Positions 8,265 through 18,176 of a stretch of 40,654 bases of DNA are shown here, piece by piece (the stretch's first letter is position 1; every line of letters starts with the position of its first letter). The DNA comes from Paracoccus binzhouensis (GTDB lineage: Bacteria > Pseudomonadota > Alphaproteobacteria > Rhodobacterales > Rhodobacteraceae), in assembly GCF_016446475.1 (NCBI RefSeq), contig NZ_JAEHFP010000026.1, positions 1 to 40,654 of the forward strand. Reading direction: 5' to 3'. Made by a program: the position numbers and the translations under genes. The notes under the pieces are model-generated. The model saw only the letters and a program-made list of their open reading frames with translations. It ran no database searches and was not told the DNA's origin.

Positions 8265-8435
8265 GTCTCAACCTCAAGGGGTTCGGGGGGCAACCCGGCA
8301 GGGCGGCCCCGGATTCTGATTTCGGTTCTGGGGCGGGGCATAGGCCAAGAGAGCGTCGGCCGCAAGGCGCGAAACAGGGCAGCGCGCACGGGGGCAACGG
8401 TCCGGGTCATCCCCCGCCGGTCGAATGAAGGCGGG

Positions 8436-8463
8436 AAAATAGCGGGTTTTCAGGTTTTCGCAA
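8436..8463 (-). promoter_or_regulatory. Candidate rpmF promoter
   Basis: On the minus strand, TTGCGA (8463-8458), a 16-bp spacer and TATTTT (8441-8436). It implies a leader of about 165 nt before rpmF. Confidence 0.4.
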
Positions 8464-8524
8464 GGGAAAACTTGGCCGCGGCGCGAGGAAGGCGAAAGCG
8501 TCGCGCCGCGACGCTGCCTCCGGC

Positions 8525-8553
8525 GGGGGTATTGGGAAAACGGAAAGCGCCGG
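8525..8553 (+). repeat. Dispersed intergenic repeat, copy B
   Basis: CCTCCGGCGGGGGTATTGGG then AAAACGGAAAGCGCCGG, a diverged copy of the element at 3175, 15764 and 38642. It lies just past the sulfotransferase stop. Confidence 0.55.
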
Positions 8554-8580
8554 CCGGGGGTGCGGGCCGGCGCGGCGGGC

Positions 8581-9399
8581 CTAACGGCCCAGCTTGGCGT
8601 GGATTTCGTCCAGGTCGATCTCGTGCCGGGGAAACTTGTTGTCGGGATCGTCGAAGTCGTATTTGAACAGCTGGAAGTCCTTCTTGTAGATTTCCCAGAT
8701 CAGGTGCCGCGACAGGTCGTCGAAATAGGCGCTGACCTTGTGGGCGCGCTTCGGCCCGTGGCCTTCGGATTCGTTGAACTTGGGCACCTCGTTCACGTCG
8801 AGCTTGACCGGCGTCGGCGCGGCGTCCAGCACCTTCTGCATGCCCTCGTTGAACTTCTCGGTGAAGAAGATCTGGTCGTAGCGGCCGCCGTTCACGATGA
8901 AGGTCGAGATATGGCCGGACATGGCCGACCAGTGGATGTCCGGCTCCATCGGACGGCGCCAGCGGATGGTGTCGCGCGCGAACAGCAGGAAGCGGCGGAA
9001 GCTGGCGATCTGGTCGAACTCGAAGCCGTTCTCGGGGCTGCCGACGTCGATGCCGTAGCGCTGGATCAGCTGCGGCACCAGGTTGCCGCGATAGCGCTTG
9101 CCGTTCCGCTGGATGCCGGCGATCTTGTCGAAAAACGAGGACAGGATGCGCGCATAGGGGTTGCGCACGCAGGTGAAGGTCAGGGACTTGTGGGCCTTGA
9201 CGTTTTCCTCGATCAGCGGCTGGCTTTCCTCCTGGTTCCACTTGTGCAGGCCGCTGGTGGCATCGTGGATGTCGCCGTCGAAATAGCGCCCGTGGTCGGA
9301 ATAGAACATGATCTGCCCGATCGAGGAGCAGGCGCATTTCGGGACCACGCGATAGACCATGCTCGCGCTTTCCGTCATCCAGGTGCCTGGAAAACCCAT
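8581..9399 (-). CDS. Sulfotransferase family protein (Sulfotransfer_2-like)
   Basis: 272 aa. It is predicted to transfer sulfate from PAPS to a carbohydrate or similar acceptor. The PAPS 5'-phosphosulfate loop is PKCACSSI (20-27) with Lys21 and Ser25/26. The 3'-phosphate loop is CVRNPYARILSSF (77-89) with Arg79 and Ser87. There is no signal peptide or membrane segment, so it is probably cytoplasmic. A GGAAGG site supports ATG 9399. It is divergent from the core-2-type glycosyltransferase at 9562, and the two plausibly modify the same glycan. The acceptor is unknown. Confidence 0.85.
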   Translation of the reverse strand: MGFPGTWMTESASMVYRVVPKCACSSIGQIMFYSDHGRYFDGDIHDATSGLHKWNQEESQPLIEENVKAHKSLTFTCVRNPYARILSSFFDKIAGIQRNGKRYRGNLVPQLIQRYGIDVGSPENGFEFDQIASFRRFLLFARDTIRWRRPMEPDIHWSAMSGHISTFIVNGGRYDQIFFTEKFNEGMQKVLDAAPTPVKLDVNEVPKFNESEGHGPKRAHKVSAYFDDLSRHLIWEIYKKDFQLFKYDFDDPDNKFPRHEIDLDEIHAKLGR

Positions 9400-9471
9400 T
9401 CTCTGCCTTCCCCTTCAAATCTCTGCGCCCGGCCGGGACAAGGCACGCGCCCGGGTTGCCCGTCCAGCCAA

Positions 9472-9500
9472 AATCGGTAAGGACACAAAGCAAATCGGTG
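9472..9500. promoter_or_regulatory. Paired direct repeat in the divergent sulfotransferase/glycosyltransferase promoter region
   Basis: AAATCGGT occurs at 9472-9479 and again at 9493-9500, 21 bp apart (two helical turns), which suits a dimeric regulator. The same gap has a 9-bp inverted repeat, AATCTCTGC at 9419-9427 and GCAGAGATT at 9502-9510. No known regulator motif is recognised. Confidence 0.35.
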
Positions 9501-9561
9501 GCAGAGATTCAACCTGCTGCAGAGCGTTCCGGGCGCGGGTGGGACAGGATGGTGAATTAGC

Positions 9562-11139
9562 ATGGCACGGATCGCCTTCATTCTGCTCTGCCACAAGGAC
9601 CCGGAGGGGGTGATTGCGCAGGCGCAGCGGCTGGCCGCCTCGGGCGACTATGTCTCGATCCATTTCGACGGCCGCGCCAAGCCGAAGGACTTCGAGCGGA
9701 TCCGCACGGCGCTGGGGGGCAATCCCTCGGTGGTCTTCGCGCAGCGGCGCTGGAAATGCGGCTGGGGCGAGTGGTCGCTGGTCGGCGCCACGCTGGAGGC
9801 AGTGCGCGCGGCGGTGGCGGCCTTCCCGCAGGCCACGCATTTCTACATGCTGTCGGGCGATTGCATGCCGATCAAGTCCGCCGAATACGCCCATGCCTTC
9901 CTGGACGCCGAGGATTGCGACTATATCGAGAATCTCGACTTCTTCGAGTCGGACTGGATCAAGACCGGCTTCAAGGAAGAGCGGCTGATCTATCGGCACT
10001 GGTTCAACGAGCGCAAGCGGAAATGGCTGTTCTATGCCAGCTACGACCTGCAGAAGCGCCTGGGCCTGAGCCGCAAGGTGCCGGCCGACATCCAGGTCAT
10101 GATCGGGTCGCAATGGTGGTGCCTGCGCCGCCAGACCGTCGAGAAGGTGCTGGAATTCTGCGCCAGCCGCCCGGACGTGCTGCGATTCTTCTCGACCACC
10201 TGGATCCCGGACGAGACCTTCTTCCAGACCATCGTGCCGCATGTGGTGCCGCGGCGCGAGATCCGCGGCCGGACGCTGACCTATCTGGTCTTCACCGATT
10301 ACGGCATGCCGGTCACCTTCTACAACGACCATTACGACCTGCTGATCGGGCAGAACTACCTGTTCGCCCGCAAGATCAGCCCCGAGGCGATCCGGCTGCG
10401 CGAGCGGCTGGGGGCGCTCTGGGCGGCTTCGGGGGTGCATTTCCCGATCTCGAACGAGGCGACCGGGCTGTTTCGCTTCCTGACCGCGCGGGGCCGGGTG
10501 GGCCGCCGCTTCGGCCAGCGCTTCTGGGAGACCGAGGGCAGCCTGGGCCGCGACAATACCCTGCTGCTGGTGGTGGCGAAGAAATGGCATGTCGCCAAGC
10601 GGCTGACCGCGGCGATCCGGCGGCACAGCACCATCCCGGCGGTGGATTTCCTGTTCAACGAGCTCGAGGCGCACCTGCCTGACCTGGGCGGGGTCGAGAC
10701 CACGATCGAGAAGCGCGACCGGCATCGCCGCGCGCTGATCCGGCTGCTGTTCGAGCAGTTCGAATCGCATCAGCTGGTGATCTGCCTCGATCCTTCGGCG
10801 CTGCACCTGATCCAGGACCTGATGGCGGACAAGGCCGACACGAGGCTGCTGCTGATCGATTCGCAATTCGATGACGCCTACCTGCGCGGCCATATCGGCC
10901 GGGTCGGGCTGGCCGGGGCGCAGACCGCGCCCGAGGTGATCGAGCGGCTGCTGCCCACCGTGCGCGCCGACCTGGAGCACGAGGCCGAGCGGCTGCGCGA
11001 CATGGATTTCGCCGCCTTCCATTCCATCGCCCCCTGGCGCTCGGCCGAGGAGAATGCCGTGCAGCTGGCGCGCTTCCTCGACCTCTTGCCCGATACGGCG
11101 CTGAAACTGGCCATGACCGAATACCTGTTCGACGATTGA
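9562..11139 (+). CDS. Core-2/I-branching-type glycosyltransferase with C-terminal extension (DUF5927/5928-like)
   Basis: 525 aa. Residues ~4-250 resemble GT14 beta-1,6-N-acetylglucosaminyltransferases: ILLCHKDP (8-14), FYMLSGDCMPI (94-104), GSQWWCLRR (182-190) and WIPDETFFQT (214-223), with Glu218 at the expected catalytic position. The C-terminal ~200 residues (from about 310) form a second domain of unknown role seen in Rhodobacteraceae relatives. There is no signal peptide or transmembrane helix. The start is supported by the motif position; the ribosome site is weak (AGGA 16 nt upstream). It probably extends a surface glycan together with the divergent sulfotransferase. Confidence 0.82.
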   Translation: MARIAFILLCHKDPEGVIAQAQRLAASGDYVSIHFDGRAKPKDFERIRTALGGNPSVVFAQRRWKCGWGEWSLVGATLEAVRAAVAAFPQATHFYMLSGDCMPIKSAEYAHAFLDAEDCDYIENLDFFESDWIKTGFKEERLIYRHWFNERKRKWLFYASYDLQKRLGLSRKVPADIQVMIGSQWWCLRRQTVEKVLEFCASRPDVLRFFSTTWIPDETFFQTIVPHVVPRREIRGRTLTYLVFTDYGMPVTFYNDHYDLLIGQNYLFARKISPEAIRLRERLGALWAASGVHFPISNEATGLFRFLTARGRVGRRFGQRFWETEGSLGRDNTLLLVVAKKWHVAKRLTAAIRRHSTIPAVDFLFNELEAHLPDLGGVETTIEKRDRHRRALIRLLFEQFESHQLVICLDPSALHLIQDLMADKADTRLLLIDSQFDDAYLRGHIGRVGLAGAQTAPEVIERLLPTVRADLEHEAERLRDMDFAAFHSIAPWRSAEENAVQLARFLDLLPDTALKLAMTEYLFDD

Positions 11140-11152
11140 GGAGAGAACCGCC

Positions 11153-11526
11153 ATGCCCGCCACCAGGCCTGCCTATGACGACGGCAACATCTTCGCCCGC
11201 ATCCTGCGCGGCGAGATCCCCAACGACACGGTGCTGGAGACCGAGCACACGCTGGTCTTCCGCGACATCCGCCCGCAGGCGCCGGTGCATGTGCTGGTGA
11301 TCCCCAAGGGCGCCTATGTCAGCTATGACGACTTCGCGGCGAACGCCTCGGAGGCCGAGATCGTGGATTTCCACCGCGCCCTGGCCCGGGTCACGCAGGA
11401 GCTGGGCGTGGCGCTGGACGGCGGGCGGGGCTTCCGCGCCATCACCAATGCCGGGCCGGACGGGGTGCAGGAGGTGCCGCATTTCCACATGCACATCCTG
11501 GGCGGCAGGCCGATGGGCCGGATGGT

Positions 11527-11539
<13 letters not shown>
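11153..11539 (+). CDS. HIT-family (histidine triad) nucleotide hydrolase/transferase
   Basis: 128 aa HINT-branch protein, likely a purine nucleoside phosphoramidase. It has NIFARILRGEIPND at the start, VLVIPKGAYVS in the middle and the triad HFHMHILGG at the C-terminus. It lies 13 bp after the glycosyltransferase with a GAGGAGAG ribosome site. Its 3' end overlaps the convergent ABC ATPase gene by 13 bp. Confidence 0.93.
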
Positions 11540-12744
<1,205 letters not shown>

Positions 12745-12916
12745 GGCCCGGCCGCGACGGCCCTTTCAGGCGGAAGCCAGGTGTCGGCCGGGGGCGCTGC
12801 GACGCCTCTGGCGGGGCTGTTTCGGCAACGGTGACTAGCCGGGCCGCGTGGCCTTGGCCCCGGGGCCGCTTCGTGGCATCAAGGCTGCCGAACGCAAGAG
12901 CAGGGGGTGCGCGCAT

Positions 12917-15730
12917 ATGACGGACGGATTCGGCAAGGGCCATCACCTGCACCTGATCGACGGCTCGGCCTTCATCTTCCGCGCCTATCACGCGCTGCCG
13001 CCGCTGACCCGGCGCTCGGACGGGCTGCCCATCGGCGCGGTGGCGGGTTTCTGCAACATGGTGTGGAAATATCTTCAGGACGGCAAGGGCGCGGACCAGC
13101 CCACTCATGCTGCGGTGATCTTCGACCATTCCGGGCGGACGTTCCGCAACGACATCTATCCGCTCTACAAGGCCAACCGGCCCGAGCCGCCCGAGGACCT
13201 GCGCCCGCAATTCCCGCTGACCCGCGAGGCGACGCGCGCCTTCAACATCGCCTGCATCGAGACCGAGGGCTTCGAGGCCGACGACATCATCGCCAGCCTT
13301 GCCTGCCAGGCGCGGGATGCGGGCGGGCGGGTGACGATCATCAGCAGCGACAAGGACCTGATGCAGCTGGTCGGTGGCGGGGTCGAGATGATGGACCCGA
13401 TCAAGGGCAAGCCCATCGGTCCCGAGGAGGTGCGCGAGAAATTCGGCGTCGGCCCCGAGCGGGTTGTGGATGTGCAGGCTCTGGCCGGCGATTCCATCGA
13501 CAACGTGCCGGGCGCGCCGGGGATCGGCATCAAGACCGCCGCGCAGCTGATCCAGGACTATGGCGACCTGGAAACCCTGCTGGCGCGGGCGGCCGAGATC
13601 AGGCAGCCCAAGCGCCGCCAGACCCTGATCGACCATGCCGAGCAGATCCGCATCTCGAAGCGGCTGGTCGAACTGGATTGCCGCATGGCGCTGGATTTCA
13701 CCCTGGAAAGCCTGGAGATCCGCGAGCCTGATCCCGAGGCGCTGCTGGACTTCCTGACCCGGATGGAACTGCGCACCCTGTCGAAGCGGGTGGCCGAGCG
13801 CTTCGGCGCCGAGGCGCCGACCGTGGCCGAGGTGGCGGCCACGGCGCCGGGTGCCGAGCCGGCCGCGCCCGCCGCCGAACTGCCGGCCATCGACCGCAGC
13901 CTTTACGTCACCATCCGCGACGAGGCCGTGCTGGCCGAATGGCTGGCCGAAATCGCCGAAAAGGGCGTGGTCGCCATCGACACCGAGACCACCGGGCTGG
14001 ACGAGATGCAGGCCGAACTGGTCGGGGTCTCGCTTTGCACCGGGCCCGGACGGGCGGCCTATCTGCCGCTGGGCCATGTCGATGGCGCGGCCGACCTGTT
14101 CGGCTCGGGCGCGCGGGCCGAGGGGCAGATGGGCTTGGACCGGGCGCTGGCGATGCTGAAGCCGGTTCTGGAAGATCCCTCGGTGCTGAAGATCGGCCAG
14201 AACATCAAGTACGACTGGAAGGTGCTGGCCCGTTACGGCATCCGCATGGCGCCGCTGGATGACACCATGCTGCTCTCCTATGCGCTGAATGCGGGGGCGC
14301 ACAATCATGGCATGGACGAGCTGGCGGACCTGTATCTGGGCCATCGCTGCCTGCCGATCAAGGATCTGATCGGCTCGGGCAAGGCGCAGATCAATTTCTC
14401 GCAGGTGGCGATCGACAAGGCCAGCGAATATGCCGCCGAGGATGCCGAGGTGACCTGGCGGCTCTGGCATCACCTGCGCCCGAAACTGGCGCCGAACCAT
14501 GTCACCACCGCCTATGAGCGGCTGGAGCGGCCGATGATCGCGGTGCTGGCCGATATGGAGATGGCCGGCATCCGCATCGATTCCGAGCATCTGAAGCGCA
14601 TGTCCAACGCCTTTGCCCAGAAGATGGCGGGGCTGGAGGCCGAGATCCACGATCTGGCCGGCGGGCCCTTCAATGTCGGCAGCCCCAAGCAGCTGGGCGA
14701 GATCCTGTTTCAGCGCATGGGTCTGGCCGGCGGCAAGCAGGGCAAGACCGGCGCCTATTCGACCGGCGCCGAGGTGCTGGAGGATCTGGCCGCCGAGGGA
14801 CACGAGCTGCCCGCCCGGGTGCTGGACTGGCGGGCGATCTCGAAGCTGAAATCGACCTATACCGATGCGCTGCCCCTGCATGTGAACCCCGAGACCGGGC
14901 GCGTGCACACCAGCTATTCCATCGCCGGGGCGCAGACCGGGCGGCTGGCCTCGACCGATCCGAACCTGCAGAACATCCCGGTGAGGACCGAGGAGGGGCG
15001 GCGCATCCGCGAGGCCTTCGTCGCCGGGCCGGGGATGCGGCTGGTCAGCCTGGACTACAGCCAGATCGAGCTGCGGATCCTGGCGCATGTGGCGCAGATC
15101 CCGGCGCTGAAGCAGGCTTTCCGCGACGGGATCGACATCCATGCCATGACCGCCAGCCAGATGTTCGGCGTGCCGGTCGAGGGCATGGATCCGATGATCC
15201 GCCGCCGCGCCAAGGCGATCAATTTCGGGGTGATCTACGGCATCTCGGGCTTCGGCCTGGCGCGCAACCTGCGCATCCCGCGCGCCGAGGCGCAGAGCTT
15301 CATCGACACCTATTTCGAGCGCTTCCCCGAGATCCGCGCCTATATGGACCGCACCGTGGCCGGGGCGAAGCAGGACGGTTTCGTGCGCACGCTGTTCGGG
15401 CGGCGCATCATGACGCCGGGCATCAACCAGTCCGGGCCGGCGGCCGGTGGCGCGCGGCGCGCCGCGATCAACGCCCCGATCCAGGGCGCGGCCGCCGACA
15501 TCATCCGCCGGGCGATGATCCGCATGCCGGAGGCCATCCGGCACCTGCCGGCCAGGATGCTGCTGCAGGTGCATGACGAGCTGGTCTTCGAGGTCGAGGA
15601 GGCCGCGGTGCCCGAGCTGATCGAGGCGGCGCGCGGCGTCATGCAGGGCGCGGCCGATCCCGCGGTCCGGCTGGACGTGCCGCTGATCGTCGATGCCGGG
15701 CAGGGGCTGAACTGGGCCGAGGCGCATTGA
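12917..15730 (+). CDS. polA: DNA polymerase I
   Basis: 937 aa, full three-domain enzyme for gap repair and RNA-primer removal. 5'-nuclease domain: LIDGSAFIFRAYHA, FEADDIIASLA, GDSIDNVPG. The 3'-5' proofreading domain is intact: AIDTETTGLD, NIKYDWKVL, YAAEDAEVTWRL. Polymerase: motif A SLDYSQIELRILAH, motif B RRRAKAINFGVIYG, motif C LLQVHDELVFE. I chose ATG 12917 (MTDGFGKGHH). The open frame back to 12848 is basic filler without a ribosome site. Confidence 0.97.
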   Translation: MTDGFGKGHHLHLIDGSAFIFRAYHALPPLTRRSDGLPIGAVAGFCNMVWKYLQDGKGADQPTHAAVIFDHSGRTFRNDIYPLYKANRPEPPEDLRPQFPLTREATRAFNIACIETEGFEADDIIASLACQARDAGGRVTIISSDKDLMQLVGGGVEMMDPIKGKPIGPEEVREKFGVGPERVVDVQALAGDSIDNVPGAPGIGIKTAAQLIQDYGDLETLLARAAEIRQPKRRQTLIDHAEQIRISKRLVELDCRMALDFTLESLEIREPDPEALLDFLTRMELRTLSKRVAERFGAEAPTVAEVAATAPGAEPAAPAAELPAIDRSLYVTIRDEAVLAEWLAEIAEKGVVAIDTETTGLDEMQAELVGVSLCTGPGRAAYLPLGHVDGAADLFGSGARAEGQMGLDRALAMLKPVLEDPSVLKIGQNIKYDWKVLARYGIRMAPLDDTMLLSYALNAGAHNHGMDELADLYLGHRCLPIKDLIGSGKAQINFSQVAIDKASEYAAEDAEVTWRLWHHLRPKLAPNHVTTAYERLERPMIAVLADMEMAGIRIDSEHLKRMSNAFAQKMAGLEAEIHDLAGGPFNVGSPKQLGEILFQRMGLAGGKQGKTGAYSTGAEVLEDLAAEGHELPARVLDWRAISKLKSTYTDALPLHVNPETGRVHTSYSIAGAQTGRLASTDPNLQNIPVRTEEGRRIREAFVAGPGMRLVSLDYSQIELRILAHVAQIPALKQAFRDGIDIHAMTASQMFGVPVEGMDPMIRRRAKAINFGVIYGISGFGLARNLRIPRAEAQSFIDTYFERFPEIRAYMDRTVAGAKQDGFVRTLFGRRIMTPGINQSGPAAGGARRAAINAPIQGAAADIIRRAMIRMPEAIRHLPARMLLQVHDELVFEVEEAAVPELIEAARGVMQGAADPAVRLDVPLIVDAGQGLNWAEAH

Positions 15731-15763
15731 GCGGCGGCGGTCGCGTGGGCTGCGCGGCCGCAT

Positions 15764-15789
15764 GGGTATTTGGGGAACGAAGAAGCCGG
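15764..15789 (+). repeat. Dispersed intergenic repeat, copy C
   Basis: GGGTATTTGGGGAACG then AAGAAGCCGG, 34 bp after the polA stop. All 26 bases match copy D (38642-38667), which is inverted. Confidence 0.8.
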
Positions 15790-15801
15790 CGAGGGAACGG
15801 G

Positions 15802-16728
15802 ATGGGCCATTCGCATTCGCATGACGGCGGGCACGGCCATGCGCATCTGCCGGGCGGGGCGGGCGATGGCACCATCCTGGTCGCGGTTCTGGTCAACCTG
15901 GCGCTGACCGGGGCGCAGATCATCGGCGGCTATGTCGCCGATTCCACGGCGCTGATCGCGGACGGGGTGCACAATCTCTCGGATGCGCTGGCGCTGGTGC
16001 TGGCCTTTGGTGCCCGGCGGCTGGCGCGACGACCCGCCAGCCCCGACATGAGCTATGGCTGGGGCCGGGCCGAGATCGTCGCGGCCTTCGTCAACTACAT
16101 CGCGCTGATCGCGGTCTCGGTCTGGCTGGGGATCGAGGCGCTGGGGCGGCTGGTCGAGCCGCCGCAGGTCGCGGGCGGGCTGGTGATGGCGCTGGCGGGC
16201 TTCGCGCTGCTGGTGGACATGGCCACGGCGGCGCTGGTCTGGCGCGCCTCGAAGGAAAGCGTGAACATCCGCGCCGCCTTCCTGCACAACCTGGCCGATG
16301 CCGCGGTCTCGGTTGCGGTGATCCTGGGCGGGGCGCTGATCTGGGCCTTCGGCTGGCAGATCGCCGATCCGGTGCTGACCCTGCTGATCTCGGCGGTCAT
16401 CCTGTGGCATGTCGGGCAGGAGATCGGGCCGGTGATGCGCATGCTGATGCTGGCCGCGCCTGCCGGGGTGGATCACGCGGCGTTGGCCGGCGCCATGGCC
16501 GGCGTCGAGGGCGTGGCCGGGGCGCATCACCTGCACCTGTGGCAGATCGACGAGCGGCGCACGGCGCTGTCGGCGCATCTGGTCATGCGCGAGGGCGCCG
16601 ATCCGGTGCTGGCGGTGCGCCGGGTCAAGGCCTTGCTGCGGCGCGATTTCGGCATCGACCATGCCACCATCGAAACCGAGCGCACGGGCGAAGCCTGCGG
16701 CGACGGCCAGGGCGGGCATCGTCCTTAG
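15802..16728 (+). CDS. Cation diffusion facilitator (zinc/cobalt exporter, ZitB/CzcD-like)
   Basis: 308 aa. A His-rich cytoplasmic N-terminus (HSHSHDGGHGHAH) is followed by six predicted membrane helices and a ~75-residue C-terminal ferredoxin-like domain. The transport site is HNLSD in helix 2 and HNLAD in helix 5, giving the HD-HD ligand set typical of Zn2+/Co2+ proton antiporters. ATG 15802 has GAGGGA upstream. It is convergent with hemN. Confidence 0.93.
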   Translation: MGHSHSHDGGHGHAHLPGGAGDGTILVAVLVNLALTGAQIIGGYVADSTALIADGVHNLSDALALVLAFGARRLARRPASPDMSYGWGRAEIVAAFVNYIALIAVSVWLGIEALGRLVEPPQVAGGLVMALAGFALLVDMATAALVWRASKESVNIRAAFLHNLADAAVSVAVILGGALIWAFGWQIADPVLTLLISAVILWHVGQEIGPVMRMLMLAAPAGVDHAALAGAMAGVEGVAGAHHLHLWQIDERRTALSAHLVMREGADPVLAVRRVKALLRRDFGIDHATIETERTGEACGDGQGGHRP

Positions 16729-16747
16729 CGCCAAGCCGCCGCCGTTG

Positions 16748-16775
16748 GATCGCCGCGGTCAGATCGCCGCGGTCA
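16748..16775. repeat. 14-bp tandem duplication spanning the hemN stop codon
   Basis: GATCGCCGCGGTCA is present twice with no gap. The second copy contains the hemN TGA (minus strand), and the first copy adds another TGA just beyond it. The second copy also forms a 7-bp hairpin (16765-16771 with 16779-16785). Confidence 0.85.
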
Positions 16776-18128
16776 GATCGCGGCGGAATGGCCCGAGGCC
16801 GCCATGTCGTAACCGTCAAACATCCGCGCGATCATCCGGGTCAGTGGCCGCCCGCCGGGGGTGATGCGCAGGCCCGAGGCGTCGACCTCGACCATGGCGC
16901 CGAAATGCGCGGCGACGGGGGTGAAGACCCGGCCCAGGCTTTCGGCGTCGAAACCGTGGTCGCGGATGAATTCCTCGGCCCGGATCTCGAAATCGCACAT
17001 CAGCGCCTCGATCATCCGCGAGCGCCAGCGATCCTCGGCCGAGAAGGCATGGCCGCGCGTGGTCGAGAAGCGGCCGTCGCGGATCTTGCCCAGATGCGCG
17101 CCGGTGGCCGGGGCGTTCTGCGCATAGCCCTGCGGGAAGCGCGAGATCGACGAGGCGCCCAGCCCCACCAGCACCTCGGCCCGGTCGTCGGTATAGCCCT
17201 GGAAGTTGCGGCGCAGCAGCCCGGCCTTTTGTGCGCGGGCAAGCCCGTCGCCGGGGCGGGCGAAATGGTCGATGCCGATCTCGTCATAGCCGTCGGCCAG
17301 GAACAACGCGCGCGCGGTCTCGAACAGCTGCAGCCGGCCATGCGGGTCCGGCAGCGCCTCCGAGGGGATCATCACCTGGCGCTTGGCCATCCAGGGCACA
17401 TGCGCATAACCGTAAAGCGCTACCCGGTCGGGCGACAGCGCCAGCAGCTTCTGCACCGATTCGGCGATGCGGCGCGGATCCTGATGCGGCAGGCCGTAAA
17501 GGATGTCTGCGTTCAGGCTGGCGATGCCGCGGTCGCGGATCATGTCCACGGCGCGTTTCGTCACCGCGAAGCTCTGCTCGCGGCCGATGACCTTCTGGAT
17601 CTCGGGGTCGAAATCCTGCACGCCGATCGAGGCGCGGGTCAGCCCGGCCTCGGCCAGGGCGTCCATGCGCGCCTCGTCGATCTCGTTCGGGTCGATCTCG
17701 ACCGAGAATTCCGCGCCCTCGGCCAGCGGGAAGCTGTCCAGCACGGCGCCGGCGACCCGCCGCATCATCCCGGCCGGCATCAGCGTCGGCGTGCCGCCGC
17801 CCCAATGCAGCCGCGACAATCTGACGCCGGGCGCCAGCGCCGCTTTCAGCATGTCGAGCTCGGCCAGCAGGGCCTGGGCATAGGCGCGCACCGGCTCGTC
17901 CGACTGCGTGCCCTGGGTGCGGCAGGCGCAGAACCAGCACAGTCGCCGGCAGAAGGGCACGTGCATATACAGGGAGATCGAGGCGCCGGCCGGGATCGCG
18001 GCGATCCAGTCGCGGAAGACCGGCTCGCCCACGGCGGTGGTGAAATGCGGGGCGGTGGGATAGCTGGTATAGCGCGGCACCCGCGCGTCAAACAGTCCCA
18101 GCCGCTCAAGTTGCGATTGCTGCTCCAT
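16773..18128 (-). CDS. hemN: Oxygen-independent coproporphyrinogen III oxidase
   Basis: 451 aa radical-SAM enzyme making protoporphyrinogen IX without O2. The 4Fe-4S ligands are Cys60, Cys64 and Cys67 (CRRLCWFC), followed by Cys69 (typical of HemN). RVPRYTSYPTAPHF near 17-29 and LHWGGGTPTLM are also diagnostic. Start ATG 18128 matches the family N-terminus. An FNR box centred exactly 41.5 bp upstream and TATATA 6-11 bp upstream suggest FnrP activation and a leaderless or near-leaderless mRNA. Confidence 0.96.
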   Translation of the reverse strand: MEQQSQLERLGLFDARVPRYTSYPTAPHFTTAVGEPVFRDWIAAIPAGASISLYMHVPFCRRLCWFCACRTQGTQSDEPVRAYAQALLAELDMLKAALAPGVRLSRLHWGGGTPTLMPAGMMRRVAGAVLDSFPLAEGAEFSVEIDPNEIDEARMDALAEAGLTRASIGVQDFDPEIQKVIGREQSFAVTKRAVDMIRDRGIASLNADILYGLPHQDPRRIAESVQKLLALSPDRVALYGYAHVPWMAKRQVMIPSEALPDPHGRLQLFETARALFLADGYDEIGIDHFARPGDGLARAQKAGLLRRNFQGYTDDRAEVLVGLGASSISRFPQGYAQNAPATGAHLGKIRDGRFSTTRGHAFSAEDRWRSRMIEALMCDFEIRAEEFIRDHGFDAESLGRVFTPVAAHFGAMVEVDASGLRITPGGRPLTRMIARMFDGYDMAASGHSAAI

Positions 18129-18139
18129 AATGCTATATA
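18111..18139 (+). promoter_or_regulatory. Probable fnrP promoter, sharing its -10 with hemN
   Basis: TTGCGA at 18111-18116, a 17-bp spacer and TATATA at 18134-18139, a near-consensus sigma-70 promoter starting near 18146. TATATA is self-complementary and is also at the right distance to be the -10 of hemN on the other strand. Confidence 0.55.
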
Positions 18140-18162
18140 TGCTTGGAACCCGCGCCAGGACC

Positions 18163-18176
18163 TTGACCCAAATCAA
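18163..18176. promoter_or_regulatory. FNR box, hemN/fnrP
   Basis: TTGACCCAAATCAA fits the TTGAT-N4-ATCAA consensus with one mismatch. Its centre is 41.5 bp from the A of the hemN ATG (class II activating position). It ends at the base before the fnrP ATG, downstream of the predicted fnrP start site, where it would favour repression. Confidence 0.85.

Larger units (their letters stand above)
8265..8580. other. Intergenic region, no gene seen
   Basis: 316 bp between rpmF (reads left) and the sulfotransferase stop. It holds the rpmF leader, a likely rpmF promoter at 8436-8463, a small inverted repeat (GTTTTC 8454-8459 / GAAAAC 8466-8471) and repeat copy B. No convincing ORF: frames across it lack a ribosome site and family signal. 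Confidence 0.7.

Noticed and set aside
16748..16785. Short tandem repeats as a CRISPR fragment
   Set aside because: Only two 14-bp units without spacers.
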